From: a virus
Strand: one strand, 5' to 3'
Virus record (IMG/VR): IMGVR_UViG_3300042356_000422
Span: 1 to 39,159 of that record
DNA length: 39,159 nucleotides
In this document: positions 24,447-31,722 of the stretch, in pieces
Numbering within the stretch: the stretch's first letter is position 1
Layout of the letters: each line of letters opens with the position of its first letter
The notes under the pieces: generated by a model
Told to the model about the DNA's origin: nothing
The model's database searches: none
Seen by the model: the letters and a program-made list of their open reading frames with translations, nothing else
Position numbers and translations under genes: made by a program

Positions 24447-25154
24447 TTAAATTTCTGGACTCCAATAAATTGCTGAATCTTTATAATGTTCGGCAGAAGA
24501 TACAATTAAGTTTTGAAGATGTTGAGGAATTTCAGACGTGGTTTTGCCAGTGCTTACTATTACAGCAAGTCTTTTTGAACTGGGTATATTTTTATTCACA
24601 GCATGGATTGCTCTCACGTTATTGATATAAAATACTTGTTGCGGATTTGGAATATTAGCCGCATATTGTACATCTTGAATAAATTCCCAAGGTCCAAGAG
24701 GATCAATTGCTGATAGTAATTCTGAATGTGAATTGTGTGGAAGTTTTGTTGGTTTAATCAACAGAGAGTTTTCTAACTCTGTGTTTTCTAAATACATACG
24801 TAGTCCCCATTTATCAGGATCACGGTGCCAAAATCCTAATCCACGATGATTGTCTTTTACTGGTAGTAAAACAACAGAGTCGATTTCTGAAGTTGCTAAG
24901 TTGTATGCATCTCCAAAAAAAGAAGCTAATTGTGGAAATTCTTTATCAAAATTAAAACGCCATACTCTATCGTATTTTGCATATATGATAGTCCACGGAT
25001 ATATATCACCTGTTATATGTTTACTTGAATCTGGTCGAGATTGAATTGTTTGAGTAACATAAAATTTATGTACCCACGATAACAACTTTGTATAATCATA
25101 AGTTGGAAAATCTAGCGACACTAACGGTGTATATAAAATATCAATTGGCCTCAT
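24447..25154 (-). CDS. 2OG-Fe(II)-oxygenase-like protein, 235 aa
   Basis: Iron site GLGFWHRDPDKWGLRMYL (HxD), distal NNVRAIHAVNKN, then SKRLAVIVSTG with Arg. The tail SSAEHYKDSAIYW fits the paralogue tail. IIYAKYDRVWRFNFDKEFPQ near residue 60 is part of the barrel lead-in. A TAAATA box sits 5 nt before the ATG. Substrate unknown. Confidence 0.65.
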   Translation of the reverse strand: MRPIDILYTPLVSLDFPTYDYTKLLSWVHKFYVTQTIQSRPDSSKHITGDIYPWTIIYAKYDRVWRFNFDKEFPQLASFFGDAYNLATSEIDSVVLLPVKDNHRGLGFWHRDPDKWGLRMYLENTELENSLLIKPTKLPHNSHSELLSAIDPLGPWEFIQDVQYAANIPNPQQVFYINNVRAIHAVNKNIPSSKRLAVIVSTGKTTSEIPQHLQNLIVSSAEHYKDSAIYWSPEI

Positions 25155-25159
25155 GACTA

Positions 25160-25165
25160 TATTTA
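25160..25165 (-). promoter_or_regulatory. TAAATA box, 5 nt before the 235-aa oxygenase ATG
   Basis: GTTAAATA-TAGTC-ATG on the minus strand, with no Shine-Dalgarno sequence and no upstream coding constraint. Confidence 0.6.
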
Positions 25166-25225
25166 ACAGTTATATATTATATAAAAATCTATATAGTGTG
25201 TTGAAAAACATGCTCAGGAAACCAA

Positions 25226-25813
25226 TTACATTGTGGGTCCGTTGCCACTCTTAAATCCAACGGTACCACCTTCTGCTTCAATACGTTTGATAACATCTTC
25301 AAACAAGATAGGAGCGAAATCCGGAGTTTGTTCTACACATACACAATGATAGCGAGTATCAATTACAGGAATTCCATACTTACCTGCAGGTTCCATCATT
25401 ACACGATTGGCGTGTAAGTGACCGTGAATGTTAGTACCAAAGCGGCCTAATGACTCTGGGTGCAACGGAATATGACTTAAAATAAGTCCGTTCATCACGT
25501 GGTAGGCACGTAATTCTCTAAAGTGTTCGCGATAGTCCTCGTCTCTAAAGATATCGTGGTTACCGCGTATTAACACTTTGTCACCGTTTAACCGATGTAA
25601 GATTTTCAAGGCCTTGCGGTTAATAACAACATCACCTAAATGGTAGACTTTGTCAGTGGGTTTTACACGTTCGTTCCAAGCCTTGACCATAGCTTCGTCC
25701 ATTTCTTCGGGACTATCCCATGGACGTAATTTTGTAACACCATCGTTACGGGTAAAGCGGCATACACCTGTGTGTCCAAAGTGCGTGTCGCTTACTAAGA
25801 ATACACTAGGCAT
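25226..25813 (-). CDS. Calcineurin-like metallophosphoesterase
   Basis: A 195-residue two-metal phosphoesterase. Motifs in order: SDTHFGH (5' end), YHLGDVV, IRGNHD, LSHIPLHP and NIHGHLHANR. All metal-ligand positions of the family are present. Single-domain phage enzymes of this type act on cyclic phosphates, nucleotides or RNA ends; the substrate here is unknown. AAGGAGGCG precedes the ATG. Confidence 0.92.
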   Translation of the reverse strand: MPSVFLVSDTHFGHTGVCRFTRNDGVTKLRPWDSPEEMDEAMVKAWNERVKPTDKVYHLGDVVINRKALKILHRLNGDKVLIRGNHDIFRDEDYREHFRELRAYHVMNGLILSHIPLHPESLGRFGTNIHGHLHANRVMMEPAGKYGIPVIDTRYHCVCVEQTPDFAPILFEDVIKRIEAEGGTVGFKSGNGPTM

Positions 25814-25828
25814 ATTCGCCTCCTTTCT

Positions 25829-26002
25829 TTAATAAGTTTCTTTTACAATATCAAACTCTTCTTTAGGCCACTTGGCTTTAAATTCTTCCGACTTAACGTA
25901 ATCGTTGTATGCCTTAGCATCAAAGAATACTTTTTGGAATACTGTTGTAAATCCACCTTTTGGGTTTATAGTCAAATAAACCGATTTTGCCTTACCTGCC
26001 AT
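25829..26002 (-). CDS. Small protein, 57 aa, unknown
   Basis: Reads MAGKAKSVYLTINPKGGFTT, then VFQKVFFDAKAYNDYVKSEE and a short end. AAAGGCA precedes the ATG. It sits between two genes of the same operon with 10-26 nt gaps. Compact alpha/beta composition; no family recognised. Confidence 0.65.
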   Translation of the reverse strand: MAGKAKSVYLTINPKGGFTTVFQKVFFDAKAYNDYVKSEEFKAKWPKEEFDIVKETY

Positions 26003-26012
26003 TTTTTGCCTT

Positions 26013-26330
26013 TCAAGCTGTTAACCAATTGTCACTGTCTCTATATTCTATAGATTCGTTGCCGTCGTACTCTGTTACTTTAAACTGGGCTCCTACAGGA
26101 ACCCACTCTACCTGTAATGAGTCCATACCTCCGGCATATATTTCTGGATACTTTAACTCTACATATACCTTGAGTTCATCCCAGCGTTCTGTTTCCACAT
26201 ATTTTACTATAGTTGGATCAAAAACAATTTCTGGATATTCTGTGTTCCACGTATACCATCCTGCTCCAAATCCGGGAGAATACACTACACCTACTTTTCC
26301 GTTTTCTTGCAATTTATTCATGTTTAACAT
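26013..26330 (-). CDS. Conserved phage protein (PGFGAGW type), unknown
   Basis: A 105-residue protein with VGVVYSPGFGAGWYTWNTEY, matching a small hypothetical family I recall from phages and bacteria that starts with a VxxSPGxGAGWSTW block. The rest is acidic. The start overlaps the end of the upstream gene by 7 nt. Function unknown. Confidence 0.7.
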   Translation of the reverse strand: MLNMNKLQENGKVGVVYSPGFGAGWYTWNTEYPEIVFDPTIVKYVETERWDELKVYVELKYPEIYAGGMDSLQVEWVPVGAQFKVTEYDGNESIEYRDSDNWLTA

Positions 26331-26530
26331 TCTAAATCAATGTGACGACCTTTGTCTAAATCTAAACGAAGATTTCTGCTCACTCGTTCTGCTATGATTT
26401 GATCAAGTCTGCGTTCTTCGATTTTTTTGGCGTAATCTTGCTCTCGTTGTTTTTCCAAACGAGTCTGATCTAAACGATACTGTTCTAGATTATACTTGAT
26501 AACGCTTTGTTCTGCTCTTGAAATACTCAT
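26324..26530 (-). CDS. Small coiled-coil protein, unknown
   Basis: A 68-residue highly charged helix former (YRLDQTRLEKQREQDYAKKI). Overlaps the stop of the upstream phosphatase (ATGA) and the start of the next gene, so it is co-translated. Could be a partner or scaffold. Confidence 0.65.
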   Translation of the reverse strand: MSISRAEQSVIKYNLEQYRLDQTRLEKQREQDYAKKIEERRLDQIIAERVSRNLRLDLDKGRHIDLEC

Positions 26531-26994
26531 AGTTCATTCCTAAAAGTACGCCAATCATCTAAGTTTGGCTTTTCGTCTGGATCATATGTCCATCCTAACG
26601 CTTTCATCATGCGGTGCTTGACTAACAAATTTGGAGCACGGAATCTCTCAGTGTCATCAAACCCCATTGCTACACCAACCTCACAGACCGCACCCGATCG
26701 GCAAATGCCAGCATAGCAATGAACAACCACATTCATGCGATTTTCTAGTGCGTGTTGCAGTAGTCGAACAAGCTCTGCGGCCTGCTCATGACTACAACGC
26801 ATGGCTTCATCTAGAGCAAAGTCCTTTTCTTCAATGTCCAAAAACTCAAAGTCATGACGCTCTTTGAATTCATGCTTGGCTTCTGGACGCCAGCTTGCGG
26901 GATCAGTAATGCTGATCAACATACTATTCTCCCCGGCCGCATGATGGAATCCTGTTGGGATGTCAGCGGCTGCTACATTTTCAATCCACGGCAT
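26527..26994 (-). CDS. Tyrosine / dual-specificity phosphatase-like protein
   Basis: A 155-residue protein with the phosphate loop VVHCYAGICRSGAV at about residues 90-103; Cys93 is the nucleophile and Arg99 binds phosphate. The general acid may be in the preceding LDIEEKDFALDE. Good evidence for a cysteine phosphatase. Likely targets are host or phage phosphoproteins, nucleotides or RNA ends; not decidable. Confidence 0.85.
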   Translation of the reverse strand: MPWIENVAAADIPTGFHHAAGENSMLISITDPASWRPEAKHEFKERHDFEFLDIEEKDFALDEAMRCSHEQAAELVRLLQHALENRMNVVVHCYAGICRSGAVCEVGVAMGFDDTERFRAPNLLVKHRMMKALGWTYDPDEKPNLDDWRTFRNEL

Positions 26995-27006
26995 ATCTGC
27001 CTCCTA

Positions 27007-27267
27007 TCAAAATTCAGATCTAATAATCAATCGTTCTGCAATTTCTCTTGCAAACTGAGCTGCTTGTTTGTTAATGTCTTCCTTGCAGCCACGCACACGA
27101 TGAATCATCATCCATGTCTCAGCCTGTTTTTCCATCATGCTAGCAAAATCAGACCATGTAAAGTTTGGACCACGATACTTTGAATTACAGAACATTGCAA
27201 ATTGTCCTGCTACATTTGCGTAGCATATATTGGCAACTTCCAAGATCTTTTTATCACTAATGCTCAT
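27007..27267 (-). CDS. Unknown helical protein, 86 aa
   Basis: Begins MSISDKKILEVANICYANVA, then aromatic NFTWSDFASMMEKQAETWMM. Mostly helical by composition. It lies between infA and the phosphatase in one minus-strand run. No family recognised. Confidence 0.65.
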   Translation of the reverse strand: MSISDKKILEVANICYANVAGQFAMFCNSKYRGPNFTWSDFASMMEKQAETWMMIHRVRGCKEDINKQAAQFAREIAERLIIRSEF

Positions 27268-27310
27268 TTTTTTGTACCCGTTCTTTCTCTATACGGCATA
27301 ATGCCTTTTG

Positions 27311-27529
27311 TTACAATCTATAAGAAACACGACCTTTTGACAGATCGTAAGGGCTAACTTCTATCTTGACACGATCACCAAGAATGATACGAATCTTGTG
27401 TTGCTTGAGTTTACCGCTGGTATAACACAGCATCAAGTTGGGCATGTTTTCAATTTTTACTTTATACATACTGCCCGGCAGAACTTCTTCTACAACACCT
27501 GTTAATTCGATTATATCTTCTTTAGCCAT
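27311..27529 (-). CDS. infA: Translation initiation factor IF-1
   Basis: A 72-residue OB-fold protein, the exact bacterial IF-1 length. Signature: MAKEDIIELTGVVEEVLPGS, MYKVKIENM, LCYTSGKLKQHKIRIILGDR and VKIEVSPYDLSKGRVSYRL. IF-1 binds the ribosomal A site during 30S initiation and helps IF-2 and IF-3 select the initiator tRNA. Phage-encoded IF-1 is unusual. It lies beside a tRNA region that includes a probable initiator tRNA. A host-derived origin is likely, but the copy looks intact. Confidence 0.95.
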   Translation of the reverse strand: MAKEDIIELTGVVEEVLPGSMYKVKIENMPNLMLCYTSGKLKQHKIRIILGDRVKIEVSPYDLSKGRVSYRL

Positions 27530-27536
27530 CTAGTTT

Positions 27537-27761
27537 TTATCTTTCCTTTTTAACACGGCCGATACGGCTCGATTTATTCCAATCGTATTTAACGCCATCT
27601 GGGCACTTTCCGTCTTTGATGCTGTCTACACCAAACACCCCTACGATTTCAAATTCGCCACCTTGAATGGTAACAAACACATTTAATTCTTTGGCAAATG
27701 TCAAGGCCAAATCCAAATTGGCAAACTCTGTTGAGCTTTGTTTTTCTATTACTTTGTACAT
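27537..27761 (-). CDS. Small strand-rich protein, 74 aa
   Basis: Start at 27761 (MYKVIEKQSSTEFANLDLAL), 6 nt after a perfect TATAAT; the longer frame runs back into the tRNA-Thr gene. Contains ELNVFVTIQGGEFEIVGVFG and a basic end. No family recognised. It leads the transcript into infA (7-nt gap), so infA may depend on this promoter. Confidence 0.7.
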   Translation of the reverse strand: MYKVIEKQSSTEFANLDLALTFAKELNVFVTIQGGEFEIVGVFGVDSIKDGKCPDGVKYDWNKSSRIGRVKKER

Positions 27762-27767
27762 ACGACT

Positions 27768-27796
27768 ATTATACTGTCTTTCCTTTAAGTTGTCAA
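27768..27796 (-). promoter_or_regulatory. Perfect sigma70 promoter abutting a start codon
   Basis: TTGACA (27796-27791), 17-nt spacer, TATAAT (27773-27768), 6 nt, ATG at 27761. Predicts a leaderless transcript carrying the 74-aa gene and infA. Confidence 0.88.
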
Positions 27797-27797
27797 G

Positions 27798-27871
27798 TGG
27801 TGCTCTAGCCAAGAATTGAACTTGAAATTCAGTCTTACCAAGACTGTGTAATACCATTTTACTACAAGAGC
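27798..27871 (-). tRNA. tRNA-Thr (GGT)
   Basis: Cloverleaf with anticodon arm CAGTC-TTGGTAA-GACTG, T-loop TTCAATT, encoded CCA. One T.T mismatch in the acceptor stem. Confidence 0.85.
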
Positions 27872-27872
27872 G

Positions 27873-27947
27873 TGGTCCGGCCTACAGGAATCGAACCCAT
27901 ATTCACGGTGTAGAAGACCGCTGTATTATCCATTATACTAAGGCCGG
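27873..27947 (-). tRNA. tRNA-Arg (TCT)
   Basis: Acceptor CCGGCCT/AGGCCGG, anticodon arm GCGGT-CTTCTAC-ACCGT, T-loop TTCGATT, CCA encoded. One nucleotide from the tRNA-Thr gene. Confidence 0.93.
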
Positions 27948-27950
27948 ATA

Positions 27951-27992
27951 AAGAAAAACCCTGCCCTAAGTACTATGTCTTAGAGGGCAGGG
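27951..27992 (-). terminator. Rho-independent terminator after the 144-aa gene
   Basis: Minus-strand hairpin CCCTGCCC...GGGCAGGG with an extended TAAG/CTTA inner stem, then TTTTTCTT. It lies between the 144-aa gene and the Arg/Thr tRNA pair. Confidence 0.82.
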
Positions 27993-28050
27993 CCGTGTTG
28001 TTGATGACAGACTATTTGGCTCATTATACTCCGCCTGTCAGGGAGAGTTG

Positions 28051-28485
28051 TTATTTTACATCGTACTCGTAGTTTACGGTGTCTAAATTTTCTCTAAAAA
28101 CTCCGGCGCCATTTTTGGTATGAAACTTCTTGGCCATATCGGTCTTTGGACTCAGAGTGACAAAGCGTTCTATGCTGGGAAATTGCTTTTGTATTTCTGC
28201 TACAGTTGCTCTCAGCAATTCTACACCAGCCCCCGGGGCGTAACTCCAAATGGTGTAGAAAATTGCTGCGGTTGGCACTTCCGTATCTTTGATCAAATCA
28301 TCGACATCTTCCGGTATGAAATCGTGTAAACTCACACATACCATAGCTCGAGGAATGTCATCAACTAGAGCACTCACAAACTTGTTCTTTCCTACCCTAA
28401 ACTCCTTAGGCAACTCAGGGCGAACAGGATCATCCTTTATGTAATCTAGGAGTGGGTCAGTGAGATTGGTGATAAAGGATAACAT
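28051..28485 (-). CDS. GNAT-like protein
   Basis: A 144-residue protein. TAAIFYTIWSYAPGAGVELL, RATVAEIQKQFPSIERFVTL and SPKTDMAKKFHTKNGAGVF resemble the GNAT core: strands, CoA helix and motif B with N/G. It resembles a small hypothetical I recall from aquatic phages. The SPKTxMAxxFHxxNGA block is the main evidence. Function unknown. Confidence 0.6.
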   Translation of the reverse strand: MLSFITNLTDPLLDYIKDDPVRPELPKEFRVGKNKFVSALVDDIPRAMVCVSLHDFIPEDVDDLIKDTEVPTAAIFYTIWSYAPGAGVELLRATVAEIQKQFPSIERFVTLSPKTDMAKKFHTKNGAGVFRENLDTVNYEYDVK

Positions 28486-28547
28486 TTTTTTCTTTCAGTT
28501 TATATGCGTACTTATGTCTTTTAGACAAAAAGACTGTTACAGTTTTA

Positions 28548-29126
28548 TTACGGTAGATATTCTACGTCCACTGCTAGGATAAATCTATAATCATTGCTTT
28601 GGACCACGCCCGGTCGATGCCATTGATTACTGGGATACAACAACCAACTGTAATCAGTAGGGCGAACAAAGAACTTTCCTTCGCCTTGGGGTCCATTTGG
28701 CGCCATTTCAGTTCCGCAATAATCACGGTCTTTTACATCCTCGGGAATATGCAGATAAAATATACCACTCAGCATCTTGGCATTTGGATTTGTAGGATGC
28801 CAATGATCGTGCCATAGCTTTTCACGATCTTCTACACCTTCTAGATTGGTCATAAATGCCCAGGCCATCATGTTATTGACTTTTACTTCTCGCCCAAGAT
28901 ACATAAACACACTGAACAAGAAACTCATACGGTACTTTAACCATACAGCTTCGGGTCTTGCAAATATGTTTTCTTGGGTTTGATACTTTGGACTATTTTT
29001 AAAATAGTTCCCATCGGCGACAATATTCTTTATAATGCCTATGGCAGTTGTATTATCTTCTTTACCGATCGTAGAACTAAAGTCAAATTTTCTAAAGGTA
29101 TCGTTTCTGTCAATAACTGTGTGCAT
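28548..29126 (-). CDS. 2OG-Fe(II) oxygenase-like protein, 192 aa
   Basis: Barrel motifs KLWHDHWHPTNPNAKMLSGI (iron-binding His pair region), FYLHIPEDVKDRDYCGTEMA and LLYPSNQWHRPGVV (distal His), then DYRFILAVDVEYLP with Arg. Matches the PF13759-type putative oxygenases found in cyanophages. The ATG is 5 nt beyond the CCA end of tRNA-Gly, so the mRNA 5' end may be made by tRNA 3' processing. Confidence 0.75.
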   Translation of the reverse strand: MHTVIDRNDTFRKFDFSSTIGKEDNTTAIGIIKNIVADGNYFKNSPKYQTQENIFARPEAVWLKYRMSFLFSVFMYLGREVKVNNMMAWAFMTNLEGVEDREKLWHDHWHPTNPNAKMLSGIFYLHIPEDVKDRDYCGTEMAPNGPQGEGKFFVRPTDYSWLLYPSNQWHRPGVVQSNDYRFILAVDVEYLP

Positions 29127-29130
29127 AATT

Positions 29131-29204
29131 TGGAGCGGGGTAACAGAATCGAACTGTCCGCATCAGATTGGAAATCTGAGGTATTACCACTATACGAACC
29201 CCGC
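29131..29204 (-). tRNA. tRNA-Gly (TCC)
   Basis: Acceptor GCGGGGT/ACCCCGC, anticodon arm TCAGA-TTTCCAA-TCTGA, T-loop TTCGATT, encoded CCA. Confidence 0.94.
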
Positions 29205-29218
29205 ATTGTTATTTCTAT

Positions 29219-29404
29219 TTATTCGTCGTCTTCTGGAGGATTGGCCAAAGGTGAAGTTGAAGGCTTTTTCTTAGACCACATTGAATATGATTCTCCTTCG
29301 ACCCTACCACTTTGATTTGGTTTTAGTTGTTGAACTACACCACCTTTGGCTAGAAACTCAGCCATCGCTGCTTCTGTTGCCGCTTGATTTTCTGCTTTTG
29401 TCAT
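29219..29404 (-). CDS. Small protein, 61 aa, unknown
   Basis: MTKAENQAATEAAMAEFLAK, then GGVVQQLKPNQSGRVEGESY. AAAGGCA precedes the ATG. Ala-rich helix followed by a disordered acidic end. No family recognised. Confidence 0.62.
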   Translation of the reverse strand: MTKAENQAATEAAMAEFLAKGGVVQQLKPNQSGRVEGESYSMWSKKKPSTSPLANPPEDDE

Positions 29405-29439
29405 TGTTGCCTTTTATAAAAAATTTGGTAGAAAACTGA

Positions 29440-30036
29440 CTAAATTATTAATTCAGTATTGAAACTAATAATTATTCGTTCGTCCGACTTATTCAACTCA
29501 GTGTCTGAACCATGTGGTAACCAGCTGGGAAATACTATTAATTTCCCAACAGTGGGTTCGAAACTCATTTTATTGTATGTATATGTTGTAAGATGTTTTT
29601 TAGGTAGATATTCTAAAAAAGGATTAACATTATTAAAAATAATTTTACTACTATTATTATCTACTTGCAAATACAATACGCCCGATATTAAACTAGAATA
29701 ATGAGTATGGGTTAATAATGCACTATCTTTATATTGAAAACTAGCCCAAGAATTACCTAGTTTACCACAGTTGTAACCAGATGTTTTTTCATATTCTAAC
29801 ACAATATCAGATAATGATGATAACATATTAGCACATGATTTTACATGTTGTTGAATGTCTTCTAATAATCTATTAGAAATATTAAATGTAGTAAACGATT
29901 TCCCAGTCATTGCCGGATAAGGTTTTTTAGGTAATCCTCGTATGTAAGTGACAATATCATTGCACTGAGTTACAGTCAAAAACTCTGAAACTTCAAAAAG
30001 TGAAATTGGAAATAGATTACATTTTGTTATTTTCAT
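29440..30036 (-). CDS. 2OG-Fe(II) oxygenase-like protein, 198 aa
   Basis: Start at 30036 (MKITKCNLFPISLFEVSEFL); the longer frame would pass through the tRNA-Pro gene. Iron site ALLTHTHYSSLISGVLYLQV; distal IVFPSWLPHGSDTELNKSDE, then RIIISFNTELI. Same PF13759-like group as the gene at 28548. Starts 14 nt after tRNA-Pro. Confidence 0.72.
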   Translation of the reverse strand: MKITKCNLFPISLFEVSEFLTVTQCNDIVTYIRGLPKKPYPAMTGKSFTTFNISNRLLEDIQQHVKSCANMLSSLSDIVLEYEKTSGYNCGKLGNSWASFQYKDSALLTHTHYSSLISGVLYLQVDNNSSKIIFNNVNPFLEYLPKKHLTTYTYNKMSFEPTVGKLIVFPSWLPHGSDTELNKSDERIIISFNTELII

Positions 30037-30049
30037 AAATTTAAAAAAT

Positions 30050-30126
30050 TGGTCGGAGTACAAGGATTCGAACCTTGGACCCCCTGGTCCCAAACCAGGT
30101 GCGCTACCAGACTGCGCCACACTCCG
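30050..30126 (-). tRNA. tRNA-Pro (TGG), copy 1
   Basis: Acceptor CGGAGTG/TACTCCG, anticodon arm CCTGG-TTTGGGA-CCAGG, T-loop TTCGAAT, encoded CCA. Confidence 0.94.
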
Positions 30127-30128
30127 AA

Positions 30129-30278
30129 TTAATTGGGAATCATATGAGGAACATAGGGCACTGCTCTAGGACCGTATCTCTGTTGCAGAAGCTTCATTGC
30201 TTCCTGTGCTGTTTCTGCACCAACACGATCCTTGAATTCTTTGCCGTTGACTCTGATTGTTGCTTCAAATAATTTCAT
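30129..30278 (-). CDS. Small protein, 49 aa, unknown
   Basis: MKLFEATIRVNGKEFKDRVG, then AETAQEAMKLLQQRYGPRAV. The start is just past the initiator-type tRNA CCA. An alpha/beta pattern like small phage proteins with a strand pair and a helix. No family recognised. Confidence 0.6.
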   Translation of the reverse strand: MKLFEATIRVNGKEFKDRVGAETAQEAMKLLQQRYGPRAVPYVPHMIPN

Positions 30279-30283
30279 AATAT

Positions 30284-30359
30284 TGGTTGCAGGAGTCGGA
30301 GTCGAACCGACGATCTGAAGCTTATGAGACTTCCGAGATACCACCTTCTCCATCCTGCG
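30284..30359 (-). tRNA. Initiator tRNA-fMet (CAT)
   Basis: Anticodon arm GAAGT-CTCATAA-GCTTC. The acceptor CGCAGGA/TCCTGCA leaves C1xA72 unpaired, the mark recognised by methionyl-tRNA formyltransferase, and the D-stem has A11-U24. Both are bacterial initiator traits. It lacks the three G-C pairs of the anticodon st em seen in E. coli, so entry to the P site may differ. CCA encoded. Confidence 0.85.
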
Positions 30360-30679
30360 ATAACTTTATTAAAACAAACTAAGGCATATTAAAAGTTATA
30401 GCTATGCTAAAGAGCTCCGGGGAAGCCAAACCTAATCAAGTATTTCTACAAGATTCTAATTTGTTCTAATAAAGTGTCCGGCTACTTACACCACATAAGC
30501 CCCGAACTGAGCGGTTACTCTGTCCATAACATTTATTCTTCTGGAAAGGTGCTAAACCTCACCCAATGCGTTCTAGTATCCCTTAACTCAGAGAACTAAT
30601 GGTCATAGCATTGAATACCCGGCGCTCTCTATGGTGACTGCCCCACCCCCGTTTATTACGTGTACGGGATCACGGGTTT
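30360..30679 (-). other. Gene-free 320-nt spacer, partly structured
   Basis: No convincing ORF. Contains GC-rich segments with short inverted repeats (for example CCCGT...ACGGG near 30650, and an AACTTT/AAAGTT pair near 30365-30400). Could be leader or trailer RNA of the flanking genes. No tmRNA or RNase P motif seen. Confidence 0.4.
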
Positions 30680-31252
30680 TTAAACTAAACCTTCTGATTG
30701 CAATGTTGCCACTACTTCTTCACTGAGTGGAATCTCTGTTTTGATATTTAACTCAAGTACTTCATCGTTGAGTTTCTGCTTTTGTTTCTTGAGATTTTTA
30801 ATCTCTGTACTAATCACATCTAGCTGTTCGTGACCGATGACATTAGTAGACACTGTGTCACTAAATCCATAGATACGGCTACGGCTACTTTCGCTCTTGT
30901 CGTTGCGAATCTTGTCCAACTTACCGTTGATCACGGCAAGATTAGTTACAGGATCTACTACAAGACCTTCAAGTTGAGCAACACGTTTGTCCACAAAGGC
31001 AGCAGTGGCCAATTTCAAATCAATGCCGCTTTGTGCGTTGGCACTGCCCACAAGACCACGAATGTTATACAAGGCCAACAGCAGGCGTTGTCTCCGACTG
31101 TCGTTGTTAAACAGCGTATCGTTGGCATTCTTTAGTTCTACTGCTACATCTTGAAATTCATTGAGATCAATCGATGTTGTGATTTTAATGCCCTTGATAG
31201 CATCATTGATGCTGTTTTGTAGGGCGCTGGCTTTTCTAAGTGAAATATTCAT
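30680..31252 (-). CDS. Conserved phage coiled-coil protein, 190 aa
   Basis: Start at 31252 (MNISLRKASALQNSINDAIK), where AAAGGAC precedes the ATG. Long helical segments, including a Lys-rich coiled coil near the C-terminus (EIKNLKKQKQKLNDEVLEL). It overlaps the rpoZ-like gene by 17 nt. It resembles a hypothetical I recall from T4-type aquatic phages. Function unknown. Confidence 0.7.
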   Translation of the reverse strand: MNISLRKASALQNSINDAIKGIKITTSIDLNEFQDVAVELKNANDTLFNNDSRRQRLLLALYNIRGLVGSANAQSGIDLKLATAAFVDKRVAQLEGLVVDPVTNLAVINGKLDKIRNDKSESSRSRIYGFSDTVSTNVIGHEQLDVISTEIKNLKKQKQKLNDEVLELNIKTEIPLSEEVVATLQSEGLV

Positions 31253-31481
31253 CTCGTTGTCCTTTACGTTTTTTTGGTAATTTATTAATATAATCTTTAT
31301 AGGTATACTTGCCTTCTTCAATCTCTCGAAGTGCTGTAGAAATAAATGTTTTGCCTGGTTCAGCGACTTTGGGCATTGAACCGTTTTTTAACTCTCGGGC
31401 TCGCTGACTGGCAACTAGTACCAAGTCAAACCTATTGCCTATCTGTTCTACTGCTAATTCTGATGTTAATCTTGATGTCAT
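31236..31481 (-). CDS. rpoZ: RNA polymerase omega subunit-like protein
   Basis: An 81-residue protein. NRFDLVLVASQRARELKNG at residues 16-34 matches the omega core motif (NRFELVLVASxRARQL), followed by ISTALREIEEGKYT, the ALREIxxG motif. In cells omega binds the beta' C-terminus and stabilises RNA polymerase. A phage copy may replace host omega or alter polymerase specificity. GAGGAA precedes the ATG. Cotranscribed with the 71-aa and 190-aa genes. Confidence 0.88.
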   Translation of the reverse strand: MTSRLTSELAVEQIGNRFDLVLVASQRARELKNGSMPKVAEPGKTFISTALREIEEGKYTYKDYINKLPKKRKGQRDEYFT

Positions 31482-31488
31482 ATTTTCC

Positions 31489-31704
31489 TCAGGTTAAAAA
31501 ACGGTTCAGTGAAAGGTCAAGTAAAAGACTGGACAATGTGCAAATAACAATGCTCAATATACAATCCACAGGGGTCACTATATTTCCGGTAATCAATAAA
31601 CAAATATCTTTTGGGGCCGGAACACAATGACACGGATACTTTTTCAGAGTATTTGGAGTTAAGTTCCATTTGGCATGAAGCCAAACAGTAGTGTCTTCTC
31701 TCAT
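31489..31704 (-). CDS. Possible small membrane protein, 71 aa
   Basis: MREDTTVWLHAKWNLTPNTL, then a Cys-rich stretch and one hydrophobic segment (VDCILSIVICTLSSLLLDLS). AAAGG precedes the ATG and a strong promoter lies upstream, but composition is odd and there is no family match. It may be a real gene or a leader ORF controlling rpoZ. Confidence 0.45.
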   Translation of the reverse strand: MREDTTVWLHAKWNLTPNTLKKYPCHCVPAPKDICLLITGNIVTPVDCILSIVICTLSSLLLDLSLNRFLT

Positions 31705-31722
31705 CTACCTTTCACTTTGCCG

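Noticed and set aside
30360-30679. tmRNA or RNase P RNA in the 320-nt spacer
   Set aside because: No T-arm/CCA end, no tag ORF and no RNase P signature sequences.
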